In this document: positions 1-10,967 of the stretch, in pieces
Layout: every line of letters starts with the position of its first letter
Numbering within the stretch: position 1 is the first letter of the stretch
Assembly (NCBI RefSeq): GCF_027409185.1
Contig: NC_084468.1
Location: 47,927,001 to 47,991,000 of the forward strand
Direction: 5' to 3'
Length of the DNA: 64,000 nucleotides
Source: Cynocephalus volans
Lineage: Eukaryota; Chordata; Mammalia; Dermoptera; Cynocephalidae
Notes under the pieces: model-generated
Database searches by the model: none
What the model was told of the DNA's origin: nothing
What the model saw: the letters and a program-made list of their open reading frames with translations, nothing else
Position numbers and translations under genes: made by a program

Positions 1-1507
1 CTGCGGGGTACATAGCAGTGATTGATGCTACTCGGAATGAAGGGAGAAAGGCTCCAAACTTTAGTCCTTCACAGACCAATGTTTTTGCTTCTTCAGGTGA
101 CAGCAGAAAGCAAAATGGAAATCTTTCGACATCAGGATGGAGATGTTGTATCCCAATTTTTAACCAACCCAATCCTTGAGTCAGACATAACGTTTAAAGC
201 AGATTATTGAACTTCAATGTAACAATATTAATGTGGGTTCAGTCAAATTAAGCTGTTTTCTAGAGAGTAAAGAGCACATGGAAAGTCAAAAACAATATTT
301 TACCAAACTTTAGAAATAAATCCCTAGAAAAAAATATTATTCAGAACATATGATAATTAAATTTTAAAAATGATAAATATGTAAGAAAAAACTCATAAAA
401 GAAAAGCAGAACTCATTCACATTTCAAAGTCGTTATCTTGCAGAATATTTTAAATTTTGTATGCAGCAAAGTAAAATATAGCCTTTTGAAAAACAATTAA
501 GAATTCAAGTTCATAGCACCAGCTACCCCCAAGGAGATTTTCTATTGATTTGTAATTTGGCCTTGAATTTGACCTGTGGCCTTCATGTCATGATAATTTG
601 GGTCACTTTGAATATGCCATCCCTTGAACAAGGGCCTCTGCTAATTTTAAATGAATGCAACTGCCCATTTGCCATTCTTCTATTTGCATCACAATGTGTG
701 GGAATAAATTCGCAATTAATAAAACATTTCCAGGAAACAGTCAGACTGAGGAAATGAAGGACATTTATTTAATAAATTTGAAAAGAGATATTTCATTTTT
801 GCCTTTTTAGAAATAAAAGAGGGAATGAAAACAGTTCATGTTTTTGACAACCTTGACAGGCCAGAATTGTACCCTGGGATACATCATCTAAAAAAACCAT
901 GTAACCTTAAATTAGATTTTAGTGAAAAGAAAAAAAAAAAAAAAAAAAAAGGAAAAGTTTGTACCAGGCCTAAAAAAGTCAGTCTGTCTCCCTTCCTTCT
1001 TTCTTTTCTTTCCCTTTGGTTCAATGAAAATAAGTACTTTTCAAGTTTGATTCATGGGAGAGCTTGCATTTGAAATTAAGTCACTGAAACCTTTGGTGGT
1101 TAAGCACCTTAGGGCCTTTATTCCATCTTGCACCTCATGCTATGTTAATTAGTAATATATTGTCCAGGTACAGGGAAACACAAATCCTCTAGAGGTGTAA
1201 CTGTAAAGTGAGGAGTATGGGAGAACTGTCCTAAGAGAAACTAGAGAAGGAACTTGAAAGTACTGGGGGAGTCTGAGGGGAAGTTAGGAAGTCTTACTAG
1301 CTGCTTTGGAGTTTTCAGCTTGCTCTTTTCACTGTGTAGGATGTTCTCTTCTGCACTTACCACCTGTTGAAATTCTCCTCATTCTCCAAGGCCAGACCGA
1401 GTAATGACCCATTGTGAGAAGTTTCTAGACCCTCTTAGTTGGGATCCATCTCCCTATCCCGAATCCCCATAGCACTTGCTGCCTTCTCTATTATAATTTC
1501 TGTTTGC

Positions 1508-1700
1508 ATTTTTTTTTTTCTTTTTTCTTTTTTTTGTGTTAAGATGACGGGTAAGGGGATCTTAACCCTTGACTTGGTATTGTCAGCACCACGGTCACCC
1601 ATTTAGCTAAACGGCCATCCCTATATGGGATCTGAATCCGTGGCCTTGGTGTTATGTGCACCACACTCTCCCCAGTGAGCCACGGGCCTGCCCCCTGTTT
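1508..1700 (-). mobile_element. tRNA-Ile-derived dimeric SINE (CYN-like)
   Basis: Reads on the minus strand as two tRNA-Ile-like monomers followed by poly-A (poly-T at 1510-1535 on plus). The second monomer gives, on plus, a stretch (1582-1602) that resembles the left part of the REST RE1 motif. Copy is moderately diverged. Confidence 0.85.
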
Positions 1701-1796
1701 GTGTTTTTGGAGGCTGGCCATGCGAGGATCCAAACCCTCGACCTTGGTGGTACAACACCGCACTCCAACCAACTGAACTAACCTGCCGGTTGTTAA
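1701..1796 (-). mobile_element. Older tRNA-Ile SINE monomer
   Basis: A single monomer directly behind the dimer and with its own short T-rich tail. The dimer probably inserted into or beside the tail of this older copy. Confidence 0.75.
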
Positions 1797-2759
1797 CAAT
1801 ACTATTATAATATGATACTCGGGATAGTCGGATTTATCTAGGTCAGGTTAGGCAGGGCCTTGAATGCCACACTAAGGTTTAAGCTTTAAATTGTAATCCA
1901 TGGGGAGCCATTAAGTTTCTGAGGACAGGCTGGCAAAAGACCCATGTTAGGGAGACAGGAAAGGCAGACTAAAAAGGCATGTCAGGTGAGAACGGAAGGG
2001 AAGGGGTGCATGAAATTACCCTTTCTCTCTGTTTTTTATGGCGTATTACTATGTGTCAGGCATTACACCCCGCTTTATAGACGTGGAAGCCAGGTTACCC
2101 TCTGACACGTCGTGGTCCCAAGCAGCCTCCACGTCAACACCCTCTTTACCCTCTGCAATCTGATAGTCATTCCCCCACTGAAATCGTGCTTTCCAGGCTC
2201 AGCAATGATCTGCTACCTGCCACATCTATGGACTTGTCCCCCAGTGCTCATTCTCACTAACTTTTCTGAGCCCTTAACCGCCTTCCCGCAACATTTTCTG
2301 TTCACAACTCACATTTCCTCCGCTTGTAGTTTAAAATTTGGAAGGCATTTTTATTGTAGAAGCTTAGTTAGTTAAGGGTAGCAATGGGTGGAGACTTGAT
2401 GAGACGCTGAGGGGAGTTTCTGAGCGCTTTAGACTTGAGAGCCCAGTGACAATAGTTCTAAAGAGAACGGTCAAAGCCTTCAGATTTTTCTTTTAACAGC
2501 TCTATTCTCATGCATGCACGCCTGGGCTGGGGGTAACTTTTGTTGTTTGTTTATAAAAGAAATGGAGAAAAGGGAGCCGGGCCCGCCTCTTTTCTGACCT
2601 AAGGGCAAGAGTGAGGGGCCGGGCGGATTAAGCGAGGCCCCCCCAGGTGCGCCCTCAGCCCCGCCGGAGCCCAGAGCACCCCCTTGGCCGAGGGGCGGGG
2701 CGCGCCTAGCGGCCACGCGCGCGGGCGGCGGAGGGGGCGTGTCCCGCGGGCGGCGGCGG

Positions 2760-3089
2760 CGGCGGCGCGGGCCGGGTGCGCGGCGCAACGTCCTGTGCTG
2801 GAATGTGCGGCTCCCGCGAGCTGGCGGCGCAGCAGCAGAGCAGGCGCCGCCGAGGCCCCGGGCCCCAGACCCCGGCGGCGGCGGCGGCGGCGGGGACGGC
2901 AGGGCGAGGGCCGACGGACTGAGCACCCTCTGCAGCCCCACTCTTGGGCCTTGGCGGGCCTCGACGGCCTCAGTGCCCAACTTTTCCACCTTCCTCTTCC
3001 CCTCCCCCGAAACTCCAGCAACAAAGAAAAGTAGTCAGAGAAGGAGCGGCGACGTTGGGTCGCCCGCCCCTGCTCGCCGAGGAAGGCCG
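2760..3089 (+). other. REST: REST exon 1, 5' noncoding (start approximate)
   Basis: The exon ends at GAAGGCCG|GTAAGCG (donor 3090-3091). Joined to exon 2 it gives the arrangement known for REST mRNA, a short untranslated lead-in ending AATACAGTT before the start codon. The 5' limit is not visible; I place it at the edge of the GC-richest block. The tract carries CGG repeats and one upstream ATG (2803). Confidence 0.65.
2803..2922 (+). CDS. Possible upstream ORF in REST exon 1 (39 codons, alanine run)
   Basis: An ATG at 2803 opens 39 codons ending at TGA 2920-2922, entirely inside the first exon. It includes QQQ, RRRR and six alanines, the last encoded by the CGG/GCG repeat. It would be translated only if transcription starts upstream of 2803, which is unproven. 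It could damp REST translation. Low-complexity GC-rich sequence makes chance openness likely. Confidence 0.25.
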   Translation: MCGSRELAAQQQSRRRRGPGPQTPAAAAAAGTAGRGPTD

Positions 3090-5454
3090 GTAAGCGCGGC
3101 GCGGGGCTGAGGGCTCGGTCGGGGTGGGGGAGGGTGGCTCGGCGACGGCGGCGGCGGTGGCTGCGGCGGAGGGAGGGGGAGGGCGCGGAAGGACGCGGAG
3201 CGAGGCGCTGTCCAGGGCTGATTTGCAGATACTGTGGCTCCGGCGGCGGCGGGCGGCTGAGCAGGATCGGGTTACATCGCCGCGGCCCGGAGGCTGGGCC
3301 GGGGGCGTTCTTGGGGAGTGGCGCGTCGCCGGGACCCCCTCCCCAGTTGAGTCCGGGCCGCTGCCTCTGCGCGGGCCCGGGCGCCCCTGCAAGTTCTGTC
3401 CTCTGAGGCCAAGGAGCGGAGCTGCTCGGGGCCCTAGTCCTGAAACTTCCTGCTCGTCCTCCTGCCCCCAGGTCCCGCCGCAGCCCCACGCCGGCCGCGG
3501 CCCTCCTGGCCCCCTCCCTCCGGCCTCTCCCTTTTGCCGGAAGGCGCCGTTGAGCGCGGCCGGGCGGGTTGAGTCAACCCCGGGGTCCGGGCGGTTCCGC
3601 CAGCGGGGCTGGACAGCGATTTCTGGGCTCCGGCCGCCCGGGCGCCGCTACCCCGCGCGTCCGGCCGCCTCGCCGCCTTCGCTAGTGGGGCCGGGGCAGG
3701 CGTCCCGCCGGGCGCCGTGGGGGAGTGAAGTTCGCAAACTTCCGGGGCGCGGGGGCGGCGGCCGGCCCGCGTGGGGGCCCCTCCGACGCTCGGGGCCCGG
3801 CGCCTCGGGAGGGCGCCCGCGGAGCCTCCCCGGCCCTCCGCGAGGGCGAGCTCGGGGGTGGTCGGAGGATCCCGGACTCCGGCTGCGCGGTAACTTTCCG
3901 TCCTCTTCCCAGACTTCGGCCCGGCGGACCGGGCAGGGGCTGCCCAGACTCGGGAAAGACTCGGTCGGGCTAAACGGCGCCCCGAGTTTGCCCGTCTCCT
4001 CTGTTTTCGTGTTAGGGAGCACAGGGAAAGCTGCAGGGCGAGTGTTGGGGCAACTCTCTCGAGTTGGTGTGTAGTGTGTGCAGTGAGCGGGCCGAGAGGA
4101 AGCGAGAGCGCCCGAGTTTGCAAAGAGCTGCTTTGTGTTTGGTATTTTGAGAAAATGGCCGAATGCCTATTTCAGTTAGGAATGCCGCCGCCGAGGCAGG
4201 CGCTGGTGGCAGCAGCACATAGGAATTCGTGCAACACGTTGGGCTTTCGAGCTGTGCTTGGACGGTCTTCCTGACAAATGTTAAAATCCCTTTAGGGGGT
4301 GATAGTTAGGGTTTGGGGGGGATTAGAAAAGTCGATGTTGGGGTGAATTACCGAGGAGTTTAGGTTGTTAAGCCCTAGCACAGCTTTCGCCCTCTCTCTT
4401 CTGTGATGGCATTTGATTCCAACTTTTGTTGGTACATACAACTAAACCGGTTTGTTTATACACTTGGGTGAAACGGATTACTTTTTCTATTTTCGGGTTA
4501 ACAATGTTTGTAGTACTTGTCACGTATTTTGCTTTTTCTAATTTGCAAGAGAACACTAGTTTGAGAATAGCACCTTTTAGACTGCAAAGTTACATGGTTA
4601 AGACCGTTTAAAAAGCCCAACTTGTTTTCCAGAAGGTGATCTTGTAATGGCTTCCACTAGGCAAGTAGGCCAAGTCAAGCACAATACAAGAAAATTGCTG
4701 ATTGTGGAGTTGAACTGTACGATTATTTTATTAGAGGATTTGGAAACATTTTCATTTGTGAAGTTTCGAATGAACCAAACTTCCTTTTTCACAGGAAAAG
4801 GGTCCATAATTTTCTTTCCTTTTAAACCTTCGCAGTCATGGAAAAATTAGGGGATACTAAGTGGTACTTTTTCACAGTAGTTTATTCTTTTGGAGTTAAT
4901 TGAGTTCATATGAAATTCAACTAAGTTGACCAGTTATTACAGGCTTCTAGTTTCCAGACGTGTTTGTGTACTTAATAGATGCACAGAATGGCTTGTGAGT
5001 TTCTTGGCTTTTCCGATTCTCAGACCGTTGAACTGTTGAAGGAGAGGATTCGGGAGGACAAAAATTTTACTACTCATGTATTGGATTCTTAAAATAATTT
5101 TAATTAACATTCAAAATGAAGGTTGCTTTTTTTTTTTTCACTGTAAAAATTGAAAGTGCTTGAGGGATGGCATGCCATTAGTAGACCTAGTTGATGAATG
5201 AGTTATGTCAAACAGTTGGTAGGATTTTTTTCTAGGGGTTGTAGAAGTTTTTTTGGTGACTGCTGTAGAGAATTGGGAATTAACAAAAATATTTTAAAGG
5301 TTTGCTTTTAGTAAATGAAGCTCATTTAGTGTTAAAGCTTATATTGGACATTGAAAAAAAATTTTGAAGAATTACAGTAATGCTTTTGTTTTAGGCAAGT
5401 GAAAGTTGTGTTTAAAATCGTGTTCTCCTGTTCTTTTTTTTCTTTTTAATTCAG
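3090..5454 (+). other. REST: REST intron 1
   Basis: Donor GTAAGCG at 3090; acceptor at TTTAATTCAG (5445-5454) behind a long T-rich tract. The first kilobase is CpG island; the rest is AT-rich single-copy-looking DNA without recognised genes or repeats. Confidence 0.75.
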
Positions 5455-5463
5455 AATACAGTT

Positions 5464-6358
5464 ATGGCCACCCAGGTAATGGGACAGTCTTCTGGAGGAG
5501 GAGGGCTGTTCACTGGCAGTAGCAACATTGGCATGGCCTTGCCCAACGACATGTATGACTTGCATGACCTCTCCAAAGCTGAACTGGCTGCACCTCAGCT
5601 TATCATGCTGGCAAACGTGGCCTTAACTGGAGAAGTAAATGGCAGCTGCTGTGATTACCTCGTTGGTGAAGAAAGACAGATGGCAGAATTGATGCCTGTT
5701 GGAGATAACAATTTTTCAGATAGTGATGGAGAAGGACTTGAGGAGTCTCCTGAAATAAAAGGTGAACCTACTGGCCTGGAAAACGTGGAACTGAGAAGTT
5801 TGGAACTTAGTGTTGTAGAACCACAGCCTGTATTTGAGGCATCAGCTACCCCAGAAATTTACAGCTTAAATAAAGATCTTCCTCCCGAAACACCTGGAGC
5901 AGAGGACAAAGGCAAGACCTTAAAGACAAAACCCTTTCGCTGTAAGCCGTGCCAATACGAAGCTGAATCTGAAGAACAGTTTGTGCATCACATCAGAGTT
6001 CACAGTGCCAAGAAATTTTTTGTGGAAGAAAGTGCAGAGAAGCAAGCAAAGGCCAGGGAATCTGGCTCTTCCACTGCAGAAGAGGGAGATTTCTCCAAGG
6101 GCCCCATTCGTTGTGATCGCTGTGGCTACAATACCAATCGATATGATCACTATACTGCACACCTGAAACACCACACCAGAGCTGGGGATAATGAGCGAGT
6201 CTACAAGTGCATCATTTGCACATATACAACAGTAAGCGAGTATCACTGGAGGAAACACTTGAGAAACCATTTTCCAAGGAAAGTATACACATGTGGAAAA
6301 TGCAACTATTTTTCAGACAGAAAAAACAATTATGTTCAGCATGTTCGAACTCATACAG
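5464..6358 (+). CDS. REST: REST / NRSF, coding exon 2 (start codon, zinc fingers 1-4)
   Basis: REST is the C2H2 zinc-finger repressor that silences neuronal genes in non-neuronal cells by binding RE1 sites and recruiting SIN3 through its N terminus and CoREST through its C terminus. The ATG at 5464 has G at -3 and G at +4, nine bases into the exon. The N-terminal repression region (residues 1 to about 150, beginning MATQVMGQSSGGGGLF) is followed by four Cys2-His2 fingers at about 158-180, 215-237, 247-269 and 275-297. The exon ends at ACAG|GTAAGAG in phase 1. Exons 2, 3 and 4 together give 3141 nt, that is 1046 residues, against 1097 in human. The 51-residue deficit lies between finger 8 and the C-terminal degrons. 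No disabling mutation is visible. Confidence 0.97.
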
Positions 6359-6394
6359 GTAAGAGAAGCTGTCTAGTCCCTAAGTTCAACTCTC

Positions 6395-6590
6395 ACTTCT
6401 GATTGAGGGGTTAGTTATGTGCTTGAGAAAAGATACTTAGGGTTCAAATCCAGGTTCTGTTATTTGCAATCTTTGTGACTTTGGACAAGTTATTTAACCT
6501 CTTCGTGCTCTGTTTTCTTCCGGGGTAACAATGTATAGGATTGGAGGATTAAGTGAAGTGTGTGTAACATATGTAAAGCGCTGAGTGTTA
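6395..6590 (+). mobile_element. MIR SINE fragment
   Basis: Shows the MIR core pattern (TTCAAATCCAGGTTCTG, then GACTTTGGACAAGTTATTTAA and a run toward AAAGCGCTGAGTG). Ancient mammalian SINE just behind exon 2. Confidence 0.75.
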
Positions 6591-6935
6591 TTTGGAAGAA
6601 TAGCCAAGAGAAATCTTACCAATGCTCTTCCTAAAGTGGATATTTTAAAAACTTGGTTTGGACCATTTTGTTAAATTAGACTGTTTTTAAGTTTGTAGAT
6701 GTATTTAGGTGCAGTGAACACCTCTAAGATACGGTATAGTTTTTGAAAGGAATTGAGGGCTTAGACAAAAAGGAAAACCTAGTGATTAACCTTGCATAAC
6801 TCCATTTAACAAAAACCTCAAACTTTAAAACATTTGGTTAGTGGCATTGAGTTCCTAAATGGAACAACTTGTCTTTGTCCTCAAAACATAGAAATGTGAG
6901 AAGTGAGTTTTTAAAAGATTGGTGGAATTACCACC

Positions 6936-7066
6936 AATTGAAACCATTTTCCTAAGAAAGCAAACACATGTGGAAAATGGAATTGTTTTTCAGACAGTTA
7001 TGTTAGCATGTTTGATTGCATATAGGTAAGAAAGAAATTGTCTAGTCCACAGTGCAACTCTTATCA
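6936..7066 (+). pseudogene. Decayed duplicate of REST exon 2 3' end (finger 4) with splice donor
   Basis: This block aligns with 6259-6402, the last ~100 bases of exon 2 plus the first ~44 bases of intron 2. Shared stretches include ACACATGTGGAAAATG, TTTTTCAGACAG and GTCTAGTCC. About 11 bases of the finger are deleted and several codons differ, so finger 4 cannot be rebuilt from it, but the donor GTAAGA is still present at 7026. Similarity reaches past the donor into intron, so this is a DNA-level local duplication and not a retrocopy. Confidence 0.8.
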
Positions 7067-7179
7067 AAAAGTAGAAACTTTCAAACATCTCAGGAGTAAA
7101 GAAGATAACATCCCGTACACACTCAACAGTTATAAATATTTTGTCACATTTGGCGTGTTTTAATTAACTTTTTATTTTT

Positions 7180-7327
7180 TATTTTTTTTAAAAAGAGACT
7201 ACCAGTAAGGGGATCTTAACCCTTGACTTGGTATTGTTAGCACCGGCCATCCCTATATAGGGATCCGAACCTGTGGCCTTGGTGTTATCAGCACCACATT
7301 CTCCCAAGTGAGCCACTGGCTGCCCCT
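7180..7327 (-). mobile_element. tRNA-Ile SINE, dimer with internal deletion
   Basis: Minus-strand copy with T-rich tail on its left and ending near GCTGCCCC. The join between monomers is shortened relative to full dimers elsewhere in the window. Confidence 0.85.
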
Positions 7328-7345
7328 CAGTTAACTTTTTAAAAA

Positions 7346-7530
7346 TAACAGCTTAGGGCCGGCTCTTGGGGGAGAGTCTGGTTCTGATAACGCCAAGGCC
7401 ACGGGTTTGGATCCCATATAGGGATGGCTGGTTAGCACACTTGGGAGAACATGATGCTGACAACACCAGGTTAAGGGTTAAGATCCCCTTACCGGTCATC
7501 TTAAAACAAACAAACAAACAAAAAACAGCT
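7346..7530 (+). mobile_element. tRNA-Ile SINE dimer, opposed to the copy at 7180-7327
   Basis: Two monomers, each with the tRNA-Ile-like anticodon arm and a GGTTTGGATCC or GGTTAAGATCC B-box-like segment, then a CAAA-rich tail. Only about 20 bp separates it from the inverted neighbour. Confidence 0.87.
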
Positions 7531-8324
7531 TAATATATTCTTCACTGTCATACAATTTATGCACTTAAACTGTACAATTCATTGTATTCACAGAATTGCA
7601 CAACAGTAATCATAATCAATTTTAGGACATTGTTGTCACTCCAAAATGAAACATAGCAGTTGCTTCCCATTTCACCCCAACACCCCTTTATACTCACTTT
7701 TAAATTGGCTTTCAAATATTTGTCTCATCTTTCAAAGAAATGTTTGTAACTATTGGTAGTTAATTTTACACATTTTCTTGGAAAGAATTGGTACATTTGA
7801 TGCCTGATGACTGGTCTGAACAAAATGAATAGGCAGTAATCTAGAACTGTACTCATCAGTCACTGTACTGATCACAAGTGAAAAGGGGCTAGGGGATGCT
7901 GTTTGCATCAGATTGCATTTGACACTGCAGGACTTAAAACCACAGGTAAAGTGGATGCTGTGGGAAGGGGAACTGATATTGCTTTGCTTACGTGGTAGAC
8001 TTGAATAAAACTTGCAGACTTCCATTTCAAGAAAGACCTCAGCCGCATGATTTCTAAGCCCCAACAGATGGCTCCTGTGTTGGAAGCTTTAAAATCTAGT
8101 TGAGTAAAAGAAATTGTGGTTCCTTTGGAATTTGTTTAACTTGTGATTGTCTCCATGCTTTGAAACCATTTGATTTCAAAAGTACTAACATTACAAAAAT
8201 ACTAGCATAGGAAACAAAAATTACCTGGGAATCCTACCCCATTGATCACACTACAGTGTAGGCATGTTGAACATGCAAACTAGACCAACCTCACTTATAT
8301 TCAAAGAAATCCCAGATACCATGT

Positions 8325-8690
8325 ACACATGCTCCTCAACTTAGTATGATTATGTCCTGATAACCCTGATAAATCCAGTGTAAGTCAAAAATGCTTTTAA
8401 TATACTTAACCTACTGACCGTAACAGCTTAGTCTAGCCTGCCTTAAACATATTCAGAACACTTACATTAGCTTACAGTTGGGCAAAATCATCTAACACAA
8501 GCCTATTTTATAATAAGGTGTTGAATATCTCATAATTTATTTGAACACTATACTGAAAGTGAAAAACAGAATGGTCAGATACGGTACTTGAAGTAGGATT
8601 TCTACTGAATGTGTATTGCTTTTGCACCATCGTAAAGTCGAAAAATTTTAAGTCCAGCCATCATTAGTTTGGGACTGTCTGTATATTTCA
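8325..8690. mobile_element. Tigger-type (Tc1/mariner) nonautonomous DNA transposon
   Basis: Contains the recognisable interior of a MER8-like Tigger derivative (CTAACACAAGCCTATTTTAT, CACCATCGTAAAGTCGAAAA) with decayed complementary ends. Ancient eutherian element. Confidence 0.7.
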
Positions 8691-9130
8691 ACCGTAAGTA
8701 CTGCATATTCATTTAACAGTTTTTCTAAAACTTTAGGACCTAATTTAGAATTGCCAGTAATATAGCGCATTCAGGTAGTCGCTGTGACACATGGTAAAGT
8801 GCATAACTTTTCTGTGTATACCTTGATGAATTTTTAATACTGGTCAACATAAAGAATATTAGCAGCACCTCAGTGTCTTTATCTTATTAAATTTTGGGTT
8901 TTTTGGTCAATTGTATTTTGATAACCTTAGAACTACTGAGTTACTGAACGGTTTAACAATTTTCCCAAAAAGCTAAAAATGTTTTCAACAATAAATGTAA
9001 ATTTGTTGATTTAAGAACATTTGTAGAAGGAAAAAAATTGAAAATAGAATAGGGGAGACTTCACTGTTAGTGTGTATTTCTATTTTTTTTTTTAAGGAAC
9101 TCTACTTTCTTGCCATTTTTATTTATTGAT

Positions 9131-9313
9131 TTTTGGCTGGCTGGTGGGGTAGAACCCTGGACTTTGATGTTATCAGCCATCACACTCTAAACAACAGAGT
9201 TAACTGGTCAGCCATTTTTTTTTTTTAAAGATGACCAGTAAGGGGATCTTAACTTGACTTGGTGTTATCAGCAACACACTCTTCCAAGTGAGCCAACGGC
9301 CGCCCCCCCCCCT
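9131..9313 (-). mobile_element. Two adjacent minus-strand tRNA-Ile SINE monomers
   Basis: 9131-9212 is an older monomer; 9213-9313 is a younger unit with its own T-run (9218-9230) and ends in a run of C (GCCCCCCCCC). Both lie in REST intron 2. Confidence 0.78.
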
Positions 9314-9522
9314 TTTTAAGCCCTTTTTTATTTTTTAGAATAGTTTCTTATTTAATTATTCTAGATGTCCAATTTTTTTTTTTAACCTACAGTGAGATGC
9401 TGGATAATTTTTAATAAGGTTATGATTACATAGCTAGCATTAGTTGTAAATATCTTATTTCACATTTTAGTGTTAAATTTATTTTGCCTTAATGCTTTTA
9501 TTTATTTATTTATTTATTATTT

Positions 9523-9610
9523 TTTTAAAGATGACCGGTAAGGGGATCTTAACCCTTGACTTGGTGTTATCAGCACCACACTCTCCTGAGTGAGCCAAGG
9601 GCCGGCCCTG
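9523..9610 (-). mobile_element. tRNA-Ile SINE monomer
   Basis: Minus-strand unit with tail toward TTTATTTATT on the left and the GGGCCGGCCC end at 9600. It joins the 3' half of the second monomer to the 5' half of the first, a form also seen at 10649 and 30098. Confidence 0.85.
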
Positions 9611-9864
9611 TCTTAATGCTTTTTAAAGATTTTTTTCCCCCTGGTATTACGTTCATTGTGATTTTTAAAAAAATGATGATGTATAAATTGAAGGATAAAA
9701 TTTTTTTATGTAAATTCTGAGAGTATCTCTGGTGTTAAATGCACAGATCAGAACTTTATATTTATGGAAGATAGATTCATCTAGTGCCTAAGAGTAGAGA
9801 TTAGAAATGACAGCAGGCATCACTTACTTGTACCATTAGATAGCCTAGTTTTCAGATTCACTTA

Positions 9865-10070
9865 ATGGGTTTATTCTGTTCCTTATTGAATGCCCAGTGT
9901 CAGGTGCTGTTTTCTATACTGTGCTGATCTACAGAATAATCCATTGAGGAAGACAGCTTTTGTGATAATAGTCCATGTTTACAGAAAGGAAAACTTAAGA
10001 TTTGAAGCAATGTACCGACTGCCACATAATCATCATGGTGGTGGTAGGAGAGGGGAACCAGGGATTACAT
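9865..10070 (+). mobile_element. MIR-like SINE fragment
   Basis: Pattern of TTGAATGCCCAGTGTCAGGTGCTG, then GAGGAAGACAG and a decayed tail, typical of MIR in plus orientation. Confidence 0.55.
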
Positions 10071-10648
10071 TGGTTCCAATTGGCCTCTTTAATCAGAAGA
10101 CTTTTAATTTTGTGGTTTTGATATTTAACCAGCTCACAAATTCTACTTTGAAAGATAACCTTTTTGCCTATGTTTGTAATTGAAAAGTGAGTGCCTAACT
10201 AACCTTTCTAAAAGAGTAGTTATGCCTGTTTTTTGGAATCATACAGATAAATCAATCTATTCTGCTGTAAGGAATTTAAGAGTAAATTATCCTTAATTGA
10301 ACCTTCATGTTAGTCTATAATGGTATTTAATTTTTCTTCCATTAACATTTTTTATAACTTGATATACAGTTTATATTCCTACAATTTATTGTGGATTGGC
10401 CTGTTCTGGAAATTTCATATAAATTGAATTATATAATATGTGGTCCTCTATGCCTGCTTACTTTCACTTAGGATAATCTTTTCAAAGTTCATCCATGTTG
10501 TCATGTACAGTACTTGTTTTCCTTTTATTGCCAAATAATGTTCTCTTGTGTGGATACATAACATTTTCTTTATCCATGCACCAGTTGATGGATGTTCGGG
10601 CCATTTCCACCTTTGTGCTATTGCGAATAAAGCTGCTATAAACATCCT

Positions 10649-10736
10649 TTTTTATTTTAAAGGTGACCCGTATGGGGATCTTAACCCTTGACTTGGTGTT
10701 GTCAGCACCACACTCTCCCAAGTGAGCCACAGGCCT
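10649..10736 (-). mobile_element. tRNA-Ile SINE monomer inside L1
   Basis: Minus-strand recombinant monomer, flanked by a short repeat (TATAAACAT) consistent with a target-site duplication in the L1. Confidence 0.85.
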
Positions 10737-10967
10737 TATAAACATTCATGTATAAGTTTTTGTGTGGACATGTATTTGTTTCTCTTGGATATATACTTAG
10801 GAGTGGAATTGTATGGTAACTATTTATTTTTATTGATGTTTTTAACTTTTTGGATAACTGCCAAACTGTTTTCCAAATTGGCTGTGCCATTTTACAGTCC
10901 CACCAGCAGTATGAGAGTTCCATTTTCTCCACATCCTCTCCCTCACCAATTCTGTTACATCTGTCTT

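Larger units (their letters stand above)
1..2589. other. Intergenic DNA upstream of REST
   Basis: No coding exon is recognisable here. Open frames are short and lack splice context or protein similarity that I can see. The stretch holds an A-run near 929-950, L2-like fragments near 1330-1500 and 2100-2290, and two minus-strand tRNA-Ile SINE units (1508-1796). AT content falls sharply after about 2580, where the REST CpG island starts. Confidence 0.7.
2590..4130. promoter_or_regulatory. REST: CpG island promoter of REST
   Basis: Very high GC and dense CpG over about 1.5 kb, many GC boxes, no obvious TATA box. Three short CGG runs occur (about 2750-2767, 2873-2892 and 3145-3155). A consensus splice donor at 3090 follows the first noncoding exon. 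Mammalian REST uses several alternative first exons; others may lie downstream in this island, but I cannot place them. Confidence 0.85.

Noticed and set aside
2480-4123. Long open frames on both strands in the REST CpG island
   Set aside because: GC-rich DNA has few stop codons by chance. The frames overlap on both strands, are proline/arginine-rich and cross the known exon 1 donor. Only the short uORF inside exon 1 is kept, at low confidence.
5920-6270. 116-codon antisense frame in REST exon 2
   Set aside because: Shadow of the REST coding sequence; no promoter or splice evidence.
10448-10745. Open frames on the minus strand that look protein-like
   Set aside because: They are remnants of L1 and a nested SINE, broken by stops and the insertion.
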